From JADKFD01 sp050250665 (GTDB taxonomy: Bacteria > Pseudomonadota > Gammaproteobacteria > Xanthomonadales > SZUA-5): a stretch of DNA of 64,000 nucleotides. The notes beneath the pieces were generated by a model. It was given only the letters and a program-made list of their open reading frames with translations, made no database searches and was not told where the DNA came from. Position numbers and translations under genes: made by a program. The stretch spans positions 1-64,000 of the forward strand of contig JBFWOF010000006.1 of the NCBI GenBank assembly GCA_050250665.1. The letters run 5' to 3'. Shown here piece by piece: positions 25,634 to 34,554 of this stretch (the first letter of the stretch is position 1; each line of letters starts with the position of its first letter).

Positions 25634-26215
25634 GTAGGAGCGCCTTCACGGCGCGACCGGCAACGCTGCGAGACATCACACCTGGTTGCGACGCAAGGTC
25701 GCTCCTACGCCAGACCCGGCTTCTCGTAGGAGCGCCTTCACGGCGCGACCGGCGACGCCGCGAGACATCACACCTGGTCGCGACGCGAGGTCGCTCCTAC
25801 GCCAGACCCGGCTTCTCGTAGGAGCGCCTTCACGGCGCGACCGGCGACTCCGCGAGACATCACCCCTGGTCGCGACGCAAGGTCGCTCCTACAACAGACG
25901 GGGCTCCTCGTAGGAGCGCCTTCACGGCGCGACCGGTGACGCCGTCAGACATCACCCCCGGTCGCGACGCAAGGTCGCTCCTACAGCAGGTCCAGCTTCT
26001 GGTAGGAGCGCCTTCACGGCGCGACCGGCGACGCCGCGGGACATCACCCCTGGTCGCGACGCAAGGTCGCTCCTACAACAGACGGGGCTCCTCGTGGGAG
26101 CGCCTTCACGGCGCGACCGGCAATGCCGCGAGACATCACCCGCGGTGACGACGCGTGGTCGCTCCTACCGATGGCAACCCCGAGCTTGCCGGTCGCGACG
26201 CGAGGTCGCTCCTAC
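25634..26215. repeat. Six-unit palindrome array with exact 92-bp period
   Basis: Units start at 25634, 25726, 25818, 25910, 26002 and 26094, a constant spacing of 92 bases. Each unit opens with GTAGGAGCGCCTTCACGGCG and closes with a GGTCGCGACGC arm ending in GGTCGCTCCTAC (degenerate in the last unit), so each can fold into a long hairpin. The linkers of about 17 bases are of three types: two copies of GCCAGACCCGGCTTCTC, two of AACAGACGGGGCTCCTC and one unique. A half unit follows to 26215. No gene is visible from 25513 to 26318. Confidence 0.93.
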
Positions 26216-26318
26216 CACAGGACCACCTTCCCTCCCGCACCTGGCGCTGGATCAGCACCCGCCTCTTGCTGCAGCATGGCACTCACCAGGGCATCCCTGC
26301 CCGCGCGGAGACGACAGC

Positions 26319-26717
26319 ATGCAACGCGTGACCGGTATCGGCGGCATCTTCATCAAGGCCCGCGATCCTGAGCTGATGAAGCAGTGGTATCGACGCCATC
26401 TGGGCATCGATGTCCAGGACTGGGGCGGCACCTCCTTCGCCTGGCACGATCCGGCGCGCCCGGAGCCTGATGGGGGGACCACGGTGTGGAGCATCTTTGC
26501 CGCCGACAGCGGCTATTTTGCGCCGAGCACCGCGCCCTTCATGGTCAACTACCGGGTGGCCGATCTGCACGCCCTGCTGGCAGCCCTGCGCGCCGAAGGC
26601 TGTCAGGTGGACGACAAGGTCGACGAGTCCGAATACGGCAAGTTCGGCTGGGTCATGGATCCCGAAGGCAATCGGGTCGAGCTGTGGCAACCGCCTGCGG
26701 CGGCAAACCCGGCCTGA
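26319..26717 (+). CDS. VOC family (glyoxalase-like) protein
   Basis: Vicinal-oxygen-chelate fold protein of 132 residues with two beta-alpha-beta-beta-beta modules: TGIGGIFIKARDPELMKQWYRRHLGID and NYRVADLHALLAALRAEG...KFGWVMDPEGNRVELWQP. The terminal GNRVELW segment supplies the usual metal-binding glutamate. Many such proteins are glyoxalase or dioxygenase relatives of unknown substrate, and nothing in the context decides it. The ATG at 26319 has GGAG eight bases upstream; in-frame sequence before it is repeat-derived. It ends two bases before the apparent true 3' end of the convergent regulator gene. Confidence 0.85.
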   Translation: MQRVTGIGGIFIKARDPELMKQWYRRHLGIDVQDWGGTSFAWHDPARPEPDGGTTVWSIFAADSGYFAPSTAPFMVNYRVADLHALLAALRAEGCQVDDKVDESEYGKFGWVMDPEGNRVELWQPPAAANPA

Positions 26718-26719
26718 GC

Positions 26720-28567
26720 TCAATCCTGCGCGCGTGCGGCGCGCCGATTGGCCTCTACCAGAGCCATCAGATCGGGCGGCAGGTCTGACCACAGCGGATG
26801 CTGCTCGATCAGATAGTAGTCGTCGATGGGCGCCGGTATGCCGCCCTACTGGAGCCAGGGTCGCAGCTGTTCCGCCGCGATATCGCGGTCGCCGATCAGC
26901 AATCGCCAGAGGATTCCCAGCCGATCCGGCGCCGCCATGCGAGGCAACAGCTCGCGCACCGCCGGCGCGAGGGCTTGGCGCTCCGCGGGCTCGGACACCC
27001 ACAACCAGTTGCGGATCAGTCGCTCGTTGACGGGATCCAGTGGCGGCGTCAACGCCTTTTGCCACCGCGGGTGCAGGCGCTGAAAATGTGCCAGTGCCTG
27101 GGCCCGCTGACCGAGCTCGACCTGTTGGATCCACAGTGCCTGGGCGTAGGCGACGTTGTCGGGCTGCAATCCTGCGCGCTGCTGCAAGAGCTGCAGCGCC
27201 CGATCTGGCTCTCCGCGCGCACGCCACAGGATCGCTCTTGCCAGCAGCACGAAGGCATGCTCCGGGGCCAGTGCTTCAGCCAGTCGCAGGTCACGGTCAG
27301 CCCCATCCAGATCGCCGAGAGCCAGCCGCACCAGCGCCAGATTCACGCGGGCTGCGAGGCTGGCTTCAACCCGGTCCGGAAAGCGCGTCGCCCACGCCAG
27401 AAAGGCCCGGGCGCGATCCACCGTCAACGGCAGCATCTCGATGTCGTCGACCGGCCGATTGGCTGAATCCGGATCCAGCACGATCGCCGCCTGATAAATG
27501 CTCTGGGCGGCCACGGCATCGCCATGGGCAGCCAGCGCGAAAGCCAGATTGCGCTTGACGATGCCGGACAGCGGATCCAGGGCCTCGGCCTTGCGCAAGT
27601 ATTCCAGCGCCAGTTCTTCCTTGCCGAGCTGACGCATCAACTCTCCGTTCCACATCCACGCCATGGCGTAGCCGGGATCACGTTCAAGCGCGCGCTGCAG
27701 ATAGATGCCGGCGGCGTCCAGATCATTCTGGCTCATGCGCAGCAGGGCGAAACTGGCCAGCGCCTGCGGCAGCTCGGGCTGCAGTTGCAGAGCGTCGCGC
27801 AGCAGGGGCTCGCAGCGGGCCAGAGCACGGGTCAGGGGCCAGTCGCCGTAGAGGTGCTGGAAGTGGTAGACATCGCACAGCCCCACATAAGCCAGGGCGA
27901 GCTTCGGATCGGCCTTGATCGCGTCCTGCATCTGCGCCTCGGCATTCACCAACTCGCCCGGACGCCGCTGGCTCCACAGCCAGCGCCCTTGCAGATAGTG
28001 ATCCCAACCGGGCGAGTCCTGATCGCGATCCGGCAATGGCTCGGCGGCATGGGTCGTTACCGGCAAGGCTGGTGCCTGGTCGGCCGAGGGTATCTTGAAA
28101 GAACTACTGATCAGCCACCATGAGGCCGCTGCGATCAACAGCGCTGCAGCCAGCCAGATCCAGCTGCCTCGGCTCGGTCTGGCAGCGGTCGACACGGCCG
28201 AAGGCAGCGGTCGCTGCTCCGCGGCCAGGGCGGTGGCCGGCACCAGCAATCGATAGCCCTTGCTGGAAACCCGCGCAATGTAGCGGTGCGGCTTGCTGAT
28301 ATCCCCCAGCGCCTTGCGCAATTGCGCCACCGCCTGATAGACCGAGGCATCACTGACCACCACGCCAGCCCAGACACGGTCCAGCAGTTGCTGGTCACTG
28401 ACGGTAGCGCCATTGGCCTCGATCAACATCTGCAACACCGCCACCAGGCGCGGTTCCAGCAGGCGCTCCTGCACACCGTCGCTGCCGAGCAGCCGGTTGC
28501 GCTGCGGCTCGAAGACGAAAGCATCCAGCTGCCAGCGTGGCGCAGCGCCAGGGGAATCAGGAGTCAT
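26720..28567 (-). pseudogene. CadC-type winged-helix TPR regulator interrupted by an in-frame amber codon
   Basis: Membrane-anchored transcriptional regulator. Residues about 10-110 are an OmpR/PhoB-type winged helix (VSDASVYQAVAQLRKALGD, YIARVSSKGYRLL), a TM helix lies near 134-152, and residues 180-560 are periplasmic TPR repeats. The frame reaches TAG at 26846-26848 after EQLRPWLQ (573 residues). It then continues open in the same frame for 41 more codons (GGIPAPIDDYYLIEQHPLW onward) to TGA at 26720-26722. The extension has protein-like composition and ends two bases from the convergent VOC gene. So the full protein would be 615 residues. The TAG may be a recent nonsense change, a sequencing error or a readthrough site. 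The truncated protein, losing only the tail, could still work. Confidence 0.75.
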
Positions 28568-28689
28568 GGCGGCAAGTCATTGATCTGAATGCCTTCAGAA
28601 AATCTTTGGACAAGCTTCGGCCACTCTTCAGGCTTTTTCCCGGTGCCCGCGCCAGAGTGCGCCGCACCTGATCCCCGGATATTGCCACC

Positions 28690-31215
28690 ATGATCCATCT
28701 GAAGTCTGCCTGGGTTTTCCTGCTCACGGGCACGCTGTTGAACCTCGCCGCGGCGGAGGCCGAACCGCCGCAGAAACTGCCTGAGCTGCTGATCCGCGAC
28801 GTCACCGTGATCAGTCCCGAACGGGCCGAGCCCCTGCCGCACACCGACGTGCTGATCGACGAGGGTCGGATCGTGGCCATAAGGCCGCACGCTCCCGCGA
28901 CCAGCGCACGCCAGATTCTGGATGGCGCCGGCCGATTCCTGATTCCGGGGCTGATCGACAGTCATGTGCATCTCTATCACGCCACCGGACTGAAGCGCCG
29001 CTATACCGACGACTTTGACTCGCTCTACGCGCAGTTTCAGCAACAGCAGCCGCGCAGCTATCTGTATTTCGGCTACACCACGCTGATCGAACTGAATGCG
29101 GACGCCGAAGCGAACCGGCGTTTCGAGAGTACGCCTTTGCATCCGGATCTGATCCATTGCGGCCAGGGTCTGGTGCTCTCGAACGACTTCATGAGCACGG
29201 ACTTTGACACCCAGGCCGAGTTTTTCGCGGCCTACCCGAACTTCCTCCACGATCGCTTCGAGACACCTGAGTTGCCTGCGGGCATCAACCCGGCGGATCA
29301 CACGCCGGAGGCCACCGTTGCGCGCATTGCGGATCAGGGCGGTCGCTGCGTGAAGCTCTATTTCGAGGAAGCGCTGTGGTGGCCGGGTGCGGAGAGGCCG
29401 GCGTTCAAGCTGCCATCGCCGGCCATCGCCCGCGAAGTGGTCGCAGCGGCTCACCGTCGCGGCATGAGCGTGTTGCTGCATGGCACCACACCAGCCGCCC
29501 ATCGCTTCGCACTGGATACCGGCATCGACGTCCTCGCGCACGGCCTCTGGGACTGGGAGGGTGCGGCCCAGGGTGGCACAGTGATTCCCACCGACGTCCT
29601 CGATACCGTGGATGCGCTGGCCGCCAGTAAGGTCCGCTGGCAGCCGACCGTGCGAACAACCGCCAGCACGGCGTCGCTGTTCGATACCGCTCTGCTCGAC
29701 GATCCGACCTGGGCCAAGGTCGTGCCCGGGCCGTATCTGAGCTATCTGCGAGGCACCCAGTCAAGGGCGCGCGTCGATTTCGAGCGGCTGAATCAGGGTC
29801 GCATGGCCGCCATGTCCGCGCCCGATGGCGGGCCCGGCCTGCCCCTGGCTCAGATCGTGGCGGACTATCAGGATCGCTATCGCATGATCCTGGCGCGTTT
29901 CCAGCACGAGGGGGGTCGTTTGCTGCTGGGCACGGATACCGCCGTCGGCGGCTTCGGCTGGGGCAATCCTCCGGGTTTGAACGGCTACTGGGAAATGCGC
30001 GACTGGCAAGGCGCCGGCGTTCCGCTGGACGCGATTCTTCAGGCTGCGACGCTGGACAACGCGCGTGCGTTCCATCTCGACCGGGACATCGGCAGTGTGG
30101 AAGTCGGCAAGCGTGCGCAGCTGCTCCTGCTGTCTGGCAATCCGCTCGAAACACTGGAAGCCTACGACCACATCGAACAGATCATCCTCGATGGCCGGGT
30201 GATAGAGCGCGCAACGCTGGCTGCCGACCGCCCGTCCGTGCCCGCTGTCGGCACTCGCAGCCTCCAGTTCCAGGGCGATGCCCGGTCGGGGGCTTTCGCG
30301 GGGAGGCTCTGGTATCCCAGCCTCCCGGGGCCGCTGCAGACCTTCGGCGCCAGCCGCATTCGCGACGGCTATCCCGCTGTGGCCGACGGCATGCCCGCAC
30401 TGAATGGCAAGGCGCCTCTGATCATCCTCAACCATGGCTCCGGCGGCAGCGGCGAAGCCCTCGCCTGGATTGCGACCGAACTGGCGAGGCGCGGTGCGTG
30501 GGTGGTCGCGGCCGACCATCCCGCCAGCAGCGGCGGTGACCCTGAGCGCGCGAGCATTCTGGAAGTCTGGCAGCAGCCGCTGGATGTGCGCCTGATCATC
30601 GACCAGTTGCTGGCCTCCGAGCTGGCCGCCCGAATCGACCCGCAGCGCATTGCCGTGATCGGCTTCTCGCTCGGCGGCGCCACGGCACTGTCGGTCGCCG
30701 GCGTGCGTTTTGCCTTCGAGCGCTTTCCGGCCTTCTGCGAGACCCATGACGATGGCGCCTGCCGCGCCTTCAAGCGCCACTTTGGCAAGATCGATGCGGA
30801 ATTCCTGAGGCAGGCCAACGCCGACCTGTCCGATCCGCGGGTCCGCGCGGCGGTGGCCATCGCCCCTGGATTCACCGAGGCCAGCACGCAGGACTCGCTG
30901 CGCGCCCTGCGGACTCCGCTGTTGCTGATCACCGGCGAGCACGATCAGCAACTGCCACCGCGTGCTCATCTGGATCCGATCCGGGCCTGGTTGGGGCCGT
31001 CGATCCGCCAGGTCGAAATTTCCCGGGCACAGCATTTCAGTTTTCTGCCGCTGTGCAGTGCCGACGCGCTGCAGGTGCTGGCGGAAAGCGGTGAGCGCTT
31101 TGTCTGCGAGGAGGTCGGCGACAAGACCCGCGAGCAGATTCACGCTGAAACCCTGTCCGCGATTGTCGGGTTTCTGGCGGAACACGGTGTCTGGCAGACG
31201 GGTGTCTTGCCATGA
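28690..31215 (+). CDS. Amidohydrolase fused to an alpha/beta hydrolase, exported
   Basis: Exported 841-residue two-enzyme protein with a signal peptide (about 1-23). Residues 32-500 form a metal-dependent amidohydrolase barrel: H92 and H94 in LIDSHVHLYH, a possible carboxylated lysine in GRCVKLYFEE, HG in SVLLHGTT and VLAHGLWDWE, and D in LLGTDTAVGG, closing with the beta-sandwich strand VEVGKRAQLLLLSGNPLE. Residues 520-841 form a dienelactone-hydrolase or PAF-acetylhydrolase-like domain with nucleophile S660 in GFSLGG, an oxyanion region LNHGSGGSG, and a late histidine in RAQHFSFLP. The substrate is unknown; sequential hydrolysis of an amide or ester compound is inference. Divergent from the CadC-type regulator, which could control it. 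Confidence 0.87.
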   Translation: MIHLKSAWVFLLTGTLLNLAAAEAEPPQKLPELLIRDVTVISPERAEPLPHTDVLIDEGRIVAIRPHAPATSARQILDGAGRFLIPGLIDSHVHLYHATGLKRRYTDDFDSLYAQFQQQQPRSYLYFGYTTLIELNADAEANRRFESTPLHPDLIHCGQGLVLSNDFMSTDFDTQAEFFAAYPNFLHDRFETPELPAGINPADHTPEATVARIADQGGRCVKLYFEEALWWPGAERPAFKLPSPAIAREVVAAAHRRGMSVLLHGTTPAAHRFALDTGIDVLAHGLWDWEGAAQGGTVIPTDVLDTVDALAASKVRWQPTVRTTASTASLFDTALLDDPTWAKVVPGPYLSYLRGTQSRARVDFERLNQGRMAAMSAPDGGPGLPLAQIVADYQDRYRMILARFQHEGGRLLLGTDTAVGGFGWGNPPGLNGYWEMRDWQGAGVPLDAILQAATLDNARAFHLDRDIGSVEVGKRAQLLLLSGNPLETLEAYDHIEQIILDGRVIERATLAADRPSVPAVGTRSLQFQGDARSGAFAGRLWYPSLPGPLQTFGASRIRDGYPAVADGMPALNGKAPLIILNHGSGGSGEALAWIATELARRGAWVVAADHPASSGGDPERASILEVWQQPLDVRLIIDQLLASELAARIDPQRIAVIGFSLGGATALSVAGVRFAFERFPAFCETHDDGACRAFKRHFGKIDAEFLRQANADLSDPRVRAAVAIAPGFTEASTQDSLRALRTPLLLITGEHDQQLPPRAHLDPIRAWLGPSIRQVEISRAQHFSFLPLCSADALQVLAESGERFVCEEVGDKTREQIHAETLSAIVGFLAEHGVWQTGVLP

Positions 31216-31271
31216 TGGTCGCTTTGGCCTGAGGCTTCGGTGTCAGCACCGCAACCCGCGAGTCATGAGTC

Positions 31272-32033
31272 ATGGCCTCTGAACTACCTGTCCCGCAGAG
31301 CACCGTATCCCTGACGAAAGTCCGCGTGGTGCTCTGCGACACCCAGGAGCCCGGCAATATCGGTGCTGCCGCGCGGGCCATGAAGACCATGGGCCTCGGC
31401 CAACTGTATCTGGTGCGGCCACGCGAGTTTCCGCATGGCGATGCCTGGCGTCTGGCGGTCTCGGCCGGGGATCTGCTGGATGGCGCCAGCGTGCATCAGG
31501 ATCTGGCCGAGGTGACTGTGGACTGCCACACGGTCTTCGGCATCAGCGCGCGGCAACGACGCATACCGCTGCCGCTGCTCAGTCCGCGACAACTGGGACC
31601 GCAGGCCCTCGCCTGCGCAGCGGCAGGTCCCGTGGCACTGGTCTTTGGTGGCGAGGAAGCCGGACTGGACAACGCCGACATGGCGCTCTGCGACTCCCTG
31701 GTCAGCATCCCCAGCCATCCTGACTGCCGCTCGCTGAATCTGGCGGCGGCGGTGCAGCTGATCTGTTATGAATTGCGGCTCGCGCAGCTCGACGCCGGGA
31801 CCTCCAGGAAGGCGCGCACAGGGGCTCCGCGTCAGGCCTTCGAGGGCTGGCTGGCGGCGCTGGATGCGGCGCTGGCCGACGGCGGCTATTACCACAACAA
31901 GAACCGCGAACTGGCGCTCGAAGCCCTGCGCAGAAGTCTGCAGCGGGCGGCCTTTGACCGCGCCGAGCTGCAGATGCTGCATGGCGTATTGCGCGCCCTG
32001 CGCGCGGCGCCGCCGGCAGCCGATCAGACCTGA
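31272..32033 (+). CDS. trmJ: tRNA (cytidine/uridine-2'-O-)-methyltransferase TrmJ
   Basis: SPOUT-class methyltransferase that 2'-O-methylates position 32 of several tRNAs using S-adenosylmethionine. The 253 residues show the family pattern: VLCDTQEPGNIGAAARAMKTMG (motif 1), LVFGGEEAGLDN (motif 2) and SLNLAAAVQLICYELR (motif 3, trefoil knot). A C-terminal helical extension with YYHNKNRELALEALRRSL is characteristic of TrmJ. In many gammaproteobacteria trmJ neighbours suhB or iscR; neither is here. It follows the fusion hydrolase by 56 bases. Confidence 0.93.
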   Translation: MASELPVPQSTVSLTKVRVVLCDTQEPGNIGAAARAMKTMGLGQLYLVRPREFPHGDAWRLAVSAGDLLDGASVHQDLAEVTVDCHTVFGISARQRRIPLPLLSPRQLGPQALACAAAGPVALVFGGEEAGLDNADMALCDSLVSIPSHPDCRSLNLAAAVQLICYELRLAQLDAGTSRKARTGAPRQAFEGWLAALDAALADGGYYHNKNRELALEALRRSLQRAAFDRAELQMLHGVLRALRAAPPAADQT

Positions 32034-32204
32034 TCGGTCGGTCCAAGGCCTGAACTCTGTGCTCCGCCGAGAGCCACACGAGCTTCATCGCCGGCCCAAG
32101 GGCGTAACATGGCGATGACGGGCAGGCAAAGGCCGCCAGGCGACGGACGCAATGGCCATCTGTCGCGGCCGGCCCGAGCTTGTCCATGACTGCACGGGGG
32201 TGCC

Positions 32205-33902
32205 ATGCCGAATGACGACAGGCAGCGTCAGGCACAGCTGGACCGTCTGCGCCAACGCTATGCCAGCAATTTGCCGCTGCGCGTTGCCCGACTGCGCGAT
32301 GGCTGGGTTGGGCTGGGTGCCGCTTCCGACCGCCTCGAGCGCCTGCGACTGCTGATGTTCAAGGCCCACAGCCTGGCCGGCTCCGCCAGTACCTTTGGCC
32401 ACGTGGCCCTGGGTGGCTGCGCGAGGCGACTGGAAATCAGCCTGCAGCAGGCTCTGGATCAGGGTGAACTGGACGATGCCACCAGCGCCGTCGTCGGCGC
32501 GCTCGTCGACGACATCCTCAGACTGGGCAATTCGGCACCGGATGGCGCTCTGCCCGTGGCGCTGCCCGCGCCTGCGGAAGCTGAAGACGCAGATCCGGAC
32601 AGGGTTTTCGTGATCGACGAGGACCAGACGCTGGCCGAGGAAATGGCGATCCGCCTGCGCGACTTCGGTTATTCAGCCGATGTGTTCGTCAATCGCAACG
32701 AGGCCGAGGCGGCGTTGTCGGTGCGCAAGCCCCTGGCCGTCCTGCTCGACATGGATCTGGGCCCGGGCAAGGACGAAGGCGCACCGTTGCTGCCGAAGCA
32801 CCAGGCGACTGAAGCTGCCCATATCCCGATCATCATGGTGTCCAAGCACGAGGGCTGGCGCGCCCGCCTGACCGCACTGCGCGCCGGTGCCACCGCCTAT
32901 TTCACCAAGCCGATCGACTTTCCCGCACTGGTGGAGACCCTCGATCGCATGACCGGGCGCTCCAAGCCAGCACCGTTCCGGATCATGGTCATCGACGATG
33001 TCGAGGAACTGGCCCAATACCACGCCGAGGTGCTGCGAGGGGCCGGCATGGAAGTGCGCGCCTTTACCGACCCCTTCGCGGCGCTTGATCAACTCGCCGA
33101 ATTCAAGCCGGATCTGTTGCTGATGGACCTGTACATGCCCGAATGCTCGGGCACGGAGCTGTCGGCGCTGATCCGCCAGAGGCCTAGTTACGACAGTCTG
33201 CCGATCATCCTTCTATCGGTCGAAAATCGCCTCGATGATCATCTGCAGGCCCTGCGTGTCGGTGGTGACGAGTTTCTGCTGAAGCCGATACGGGCTGAAC
33301 ACCTGATCGCCGCCGTCTCCATCCGCGCCGCGCGCTTCCGCACGCTGAGCGAGCTGATGCGCACCGATGGCCTGACCGGCCTGCTGACCCAGATCACGAC
33401 GCGGCTGCAGCTGGAAGAGCTGTTGCCGCTGGCCTTGCGGAGAAAATCGCCGCTGTGTTTCGCCATGCTCGACATCGACTACTTCAAGCGGGTCAATGAC
33501 GAGTTTGGACATCCGGCCGGCGACCGGGTGCTGCGCATGCTGGCGCGGCAGTTGAGTCAGAGCCTGCGGCGCACCGATATCATCGGCCGCTATGGCGGAG
33601 AGGAATTTGCGGTGATCCTTCCGGACACGCCGCTCACCGAGGCGGCCCGCATCATCAATGACTTGCGTGGGCGCTTCGCCGCACTGGTGCAGCAACATGG
33701 CACGCGTTCGTTTCAGGTGACTTTCAGCGCCGGCATCGCCTGCTCCGAGCAATACGCGCAGATGGAAGACCTGATCAATGCCGCCGACCACGCCCTGTAT
33801 CAGGCCAAGGACGCCGGTCGCAATCGGGTCTGCACCGCGCTCCCGGCGCCAGATTCGAAGCCGGCCCCTGCGAAGGACGCCGATACCCACGGTGCAATCT
33901 GA
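32205..33902 (+). CDS. Hpt-REC-REC-GGDEF diguanylate cyclase
   Basis: Cytoplasmic signalling protein of 565 residues. Residues 15-110 form a histidine phosphotransfer domain (FKAHSLAGSASTFGH). Two receivers follow, at about 132-250 (phosphoacceptor in VLLDMDLG, K in FTKPID) and 262-380 (LLMDLYMPE, K in LLKPIR). The GGDEF domain covers about 395-545, with DIDYFKRVNDEFGH and active-site GGEEF. An RRTD four residues plus five before GGEEF matches the RxxD product-inhibition site, so feedback by cyclic-di-GMP is expected. It is likely a PleD-like relay that turns a phosphorelay signal into cyclic-di-GMP. The cognate kinase is not adjacent. Confidence 0.92.
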   Translation: MPNDDRQRQAQLDRLRQRYASNLPLRVARLRDGWVGLGAASDRLERLRLLMFKAHSLAGSASTFGHVALGGCARRLEISLQQALDQGELDDATSAVVGALVDDILRLGNSAPDGALPVALPAPAEAEDADPDRVFVIDEDQTLAEEMAIRLRDFGYSADVFVNRNEAEAALSVRKPLAVLLDMDLGPGKDEGAPLLPKHQATEAAHIPIIMVSKHEGWRARLTALRAGATAYFTKPIDFPALVETLDRMTGRSKPAPFRIMVIDDVEELAQYHAEVLRGAGMEVRAFTDPFAALDQLAEFKPDLLLMDLYMPECSGTELSALIRQRPSYDSLPIILLSVENRLDDHLQALRVGGDEFLLKPIRAEHLIAAVSIRAARFRTLSELMRTDGLTGLLTQITTRLQLEELLPLALRRKSPLCFAMLDIDYFKRVNDEFGHPAGDRVLRMLARQLSQSLRRTDIIGRYGGEEFAVILPDTPLTEAARIINDLRGRFAALVQQHGTRSFQVTFSAGIACSEQYAQMEDLINAADHALYQAKDAGRNRVCTALPAPDSKPAPAKDADTHGAI

Positions 33903-33996
33903 GCCCGCAGACACTGAAGCCGCCCTTGAGGCGAGCCTCTGAACGGCCAACGGCGTCACCGTCTGCACGGGAGATCACAGGCAACTGCCGCGGGCC

Positions 33997-34458
33997 TCAA
34001 CCCGCGCGCAATCGCGCCAGCAGCCCTGCCGTCGCCCGTTCCAGCAGCTCGTAGACCTCGGTAAAGCCCGTGACCGGCCCGTAATAGGGATCGGGCACCT
34101 GATCGGGCGTGTCGATACCGCACCACGGCAGCTGCAGTTCCACTCGCGCTGTCGAACTTGCGGGCGCCAAGCGGCTCAGCTCGCGCAGATGGCCGCGATC
34201 GGCGGCCAGAATCAGATCAAAACGATGAAAATCGTCCACACTGATCTGACGCGCACGCAAGGCATCGATAGGCGTGCCACGCTCGCGAGCGATCTGGCGC
34301 GAGCGCGCGTCAGGCGCCTGACCGACGTGGTAATCCTCGGTGCCGGCTGAATCAAACAGCAGGTCCAGACCCAGGGCCTCAGCCCGGGCTCGGGCGATGC
34401 CCTCGGCGGTAGGACTGCGGCAGATGTTGCCGCTGCAGACAAACAGGATGCTTTTCAT
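33997..34458 (-). CDS. Low-molecular-weight protein tyrosine phosphatase
   Basis: Enzyme of 153 residues with the P-loop CSGNICRSP (C8, R14) at the N-terminus and the general-acid loop VPDPYYG near 121-127, both diagnostic of the family. Bacterial members dephosphorylate tyrosine kinases of exopolysaccharide export (Wzb type) or small molecules. No polysaccharide genes are near, so the substrate is open. Divergent from the cardiolipin-synthase-like gene with 96 bases between starts. Confidence 0.92.
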   Translation of the reverse strand: MKSILFVCSGNICRSPTAEGIARARAEALGLDLLFDSAGTEDYHVGQAPDARSRQIARERGTPIDALRARQISVDDFHRFDLILAADRGHLRELSRLAPASSTARVELQLPWCGIDTPDQVPDPYYGPVTGFTEVYELLERATAGLLARLRAG

Positions 34459-34554
34459 CCCCGCAGTCTACGCAAGCCGGCGCATCGACGGCAGTGGACT
34501 CGGTCGGGGGTACTGCTTACTCTCGCCCGGTTCCACCCAAGGCATGAGTGTTTG

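Noticed and set aside
25634..26215. Regular repeats resembling a CRISPR array
   Set aside because: The repeats are about 75 bases and palindromic over their full length, linkers are only about 17 bases and recur, and no cas genes are near.
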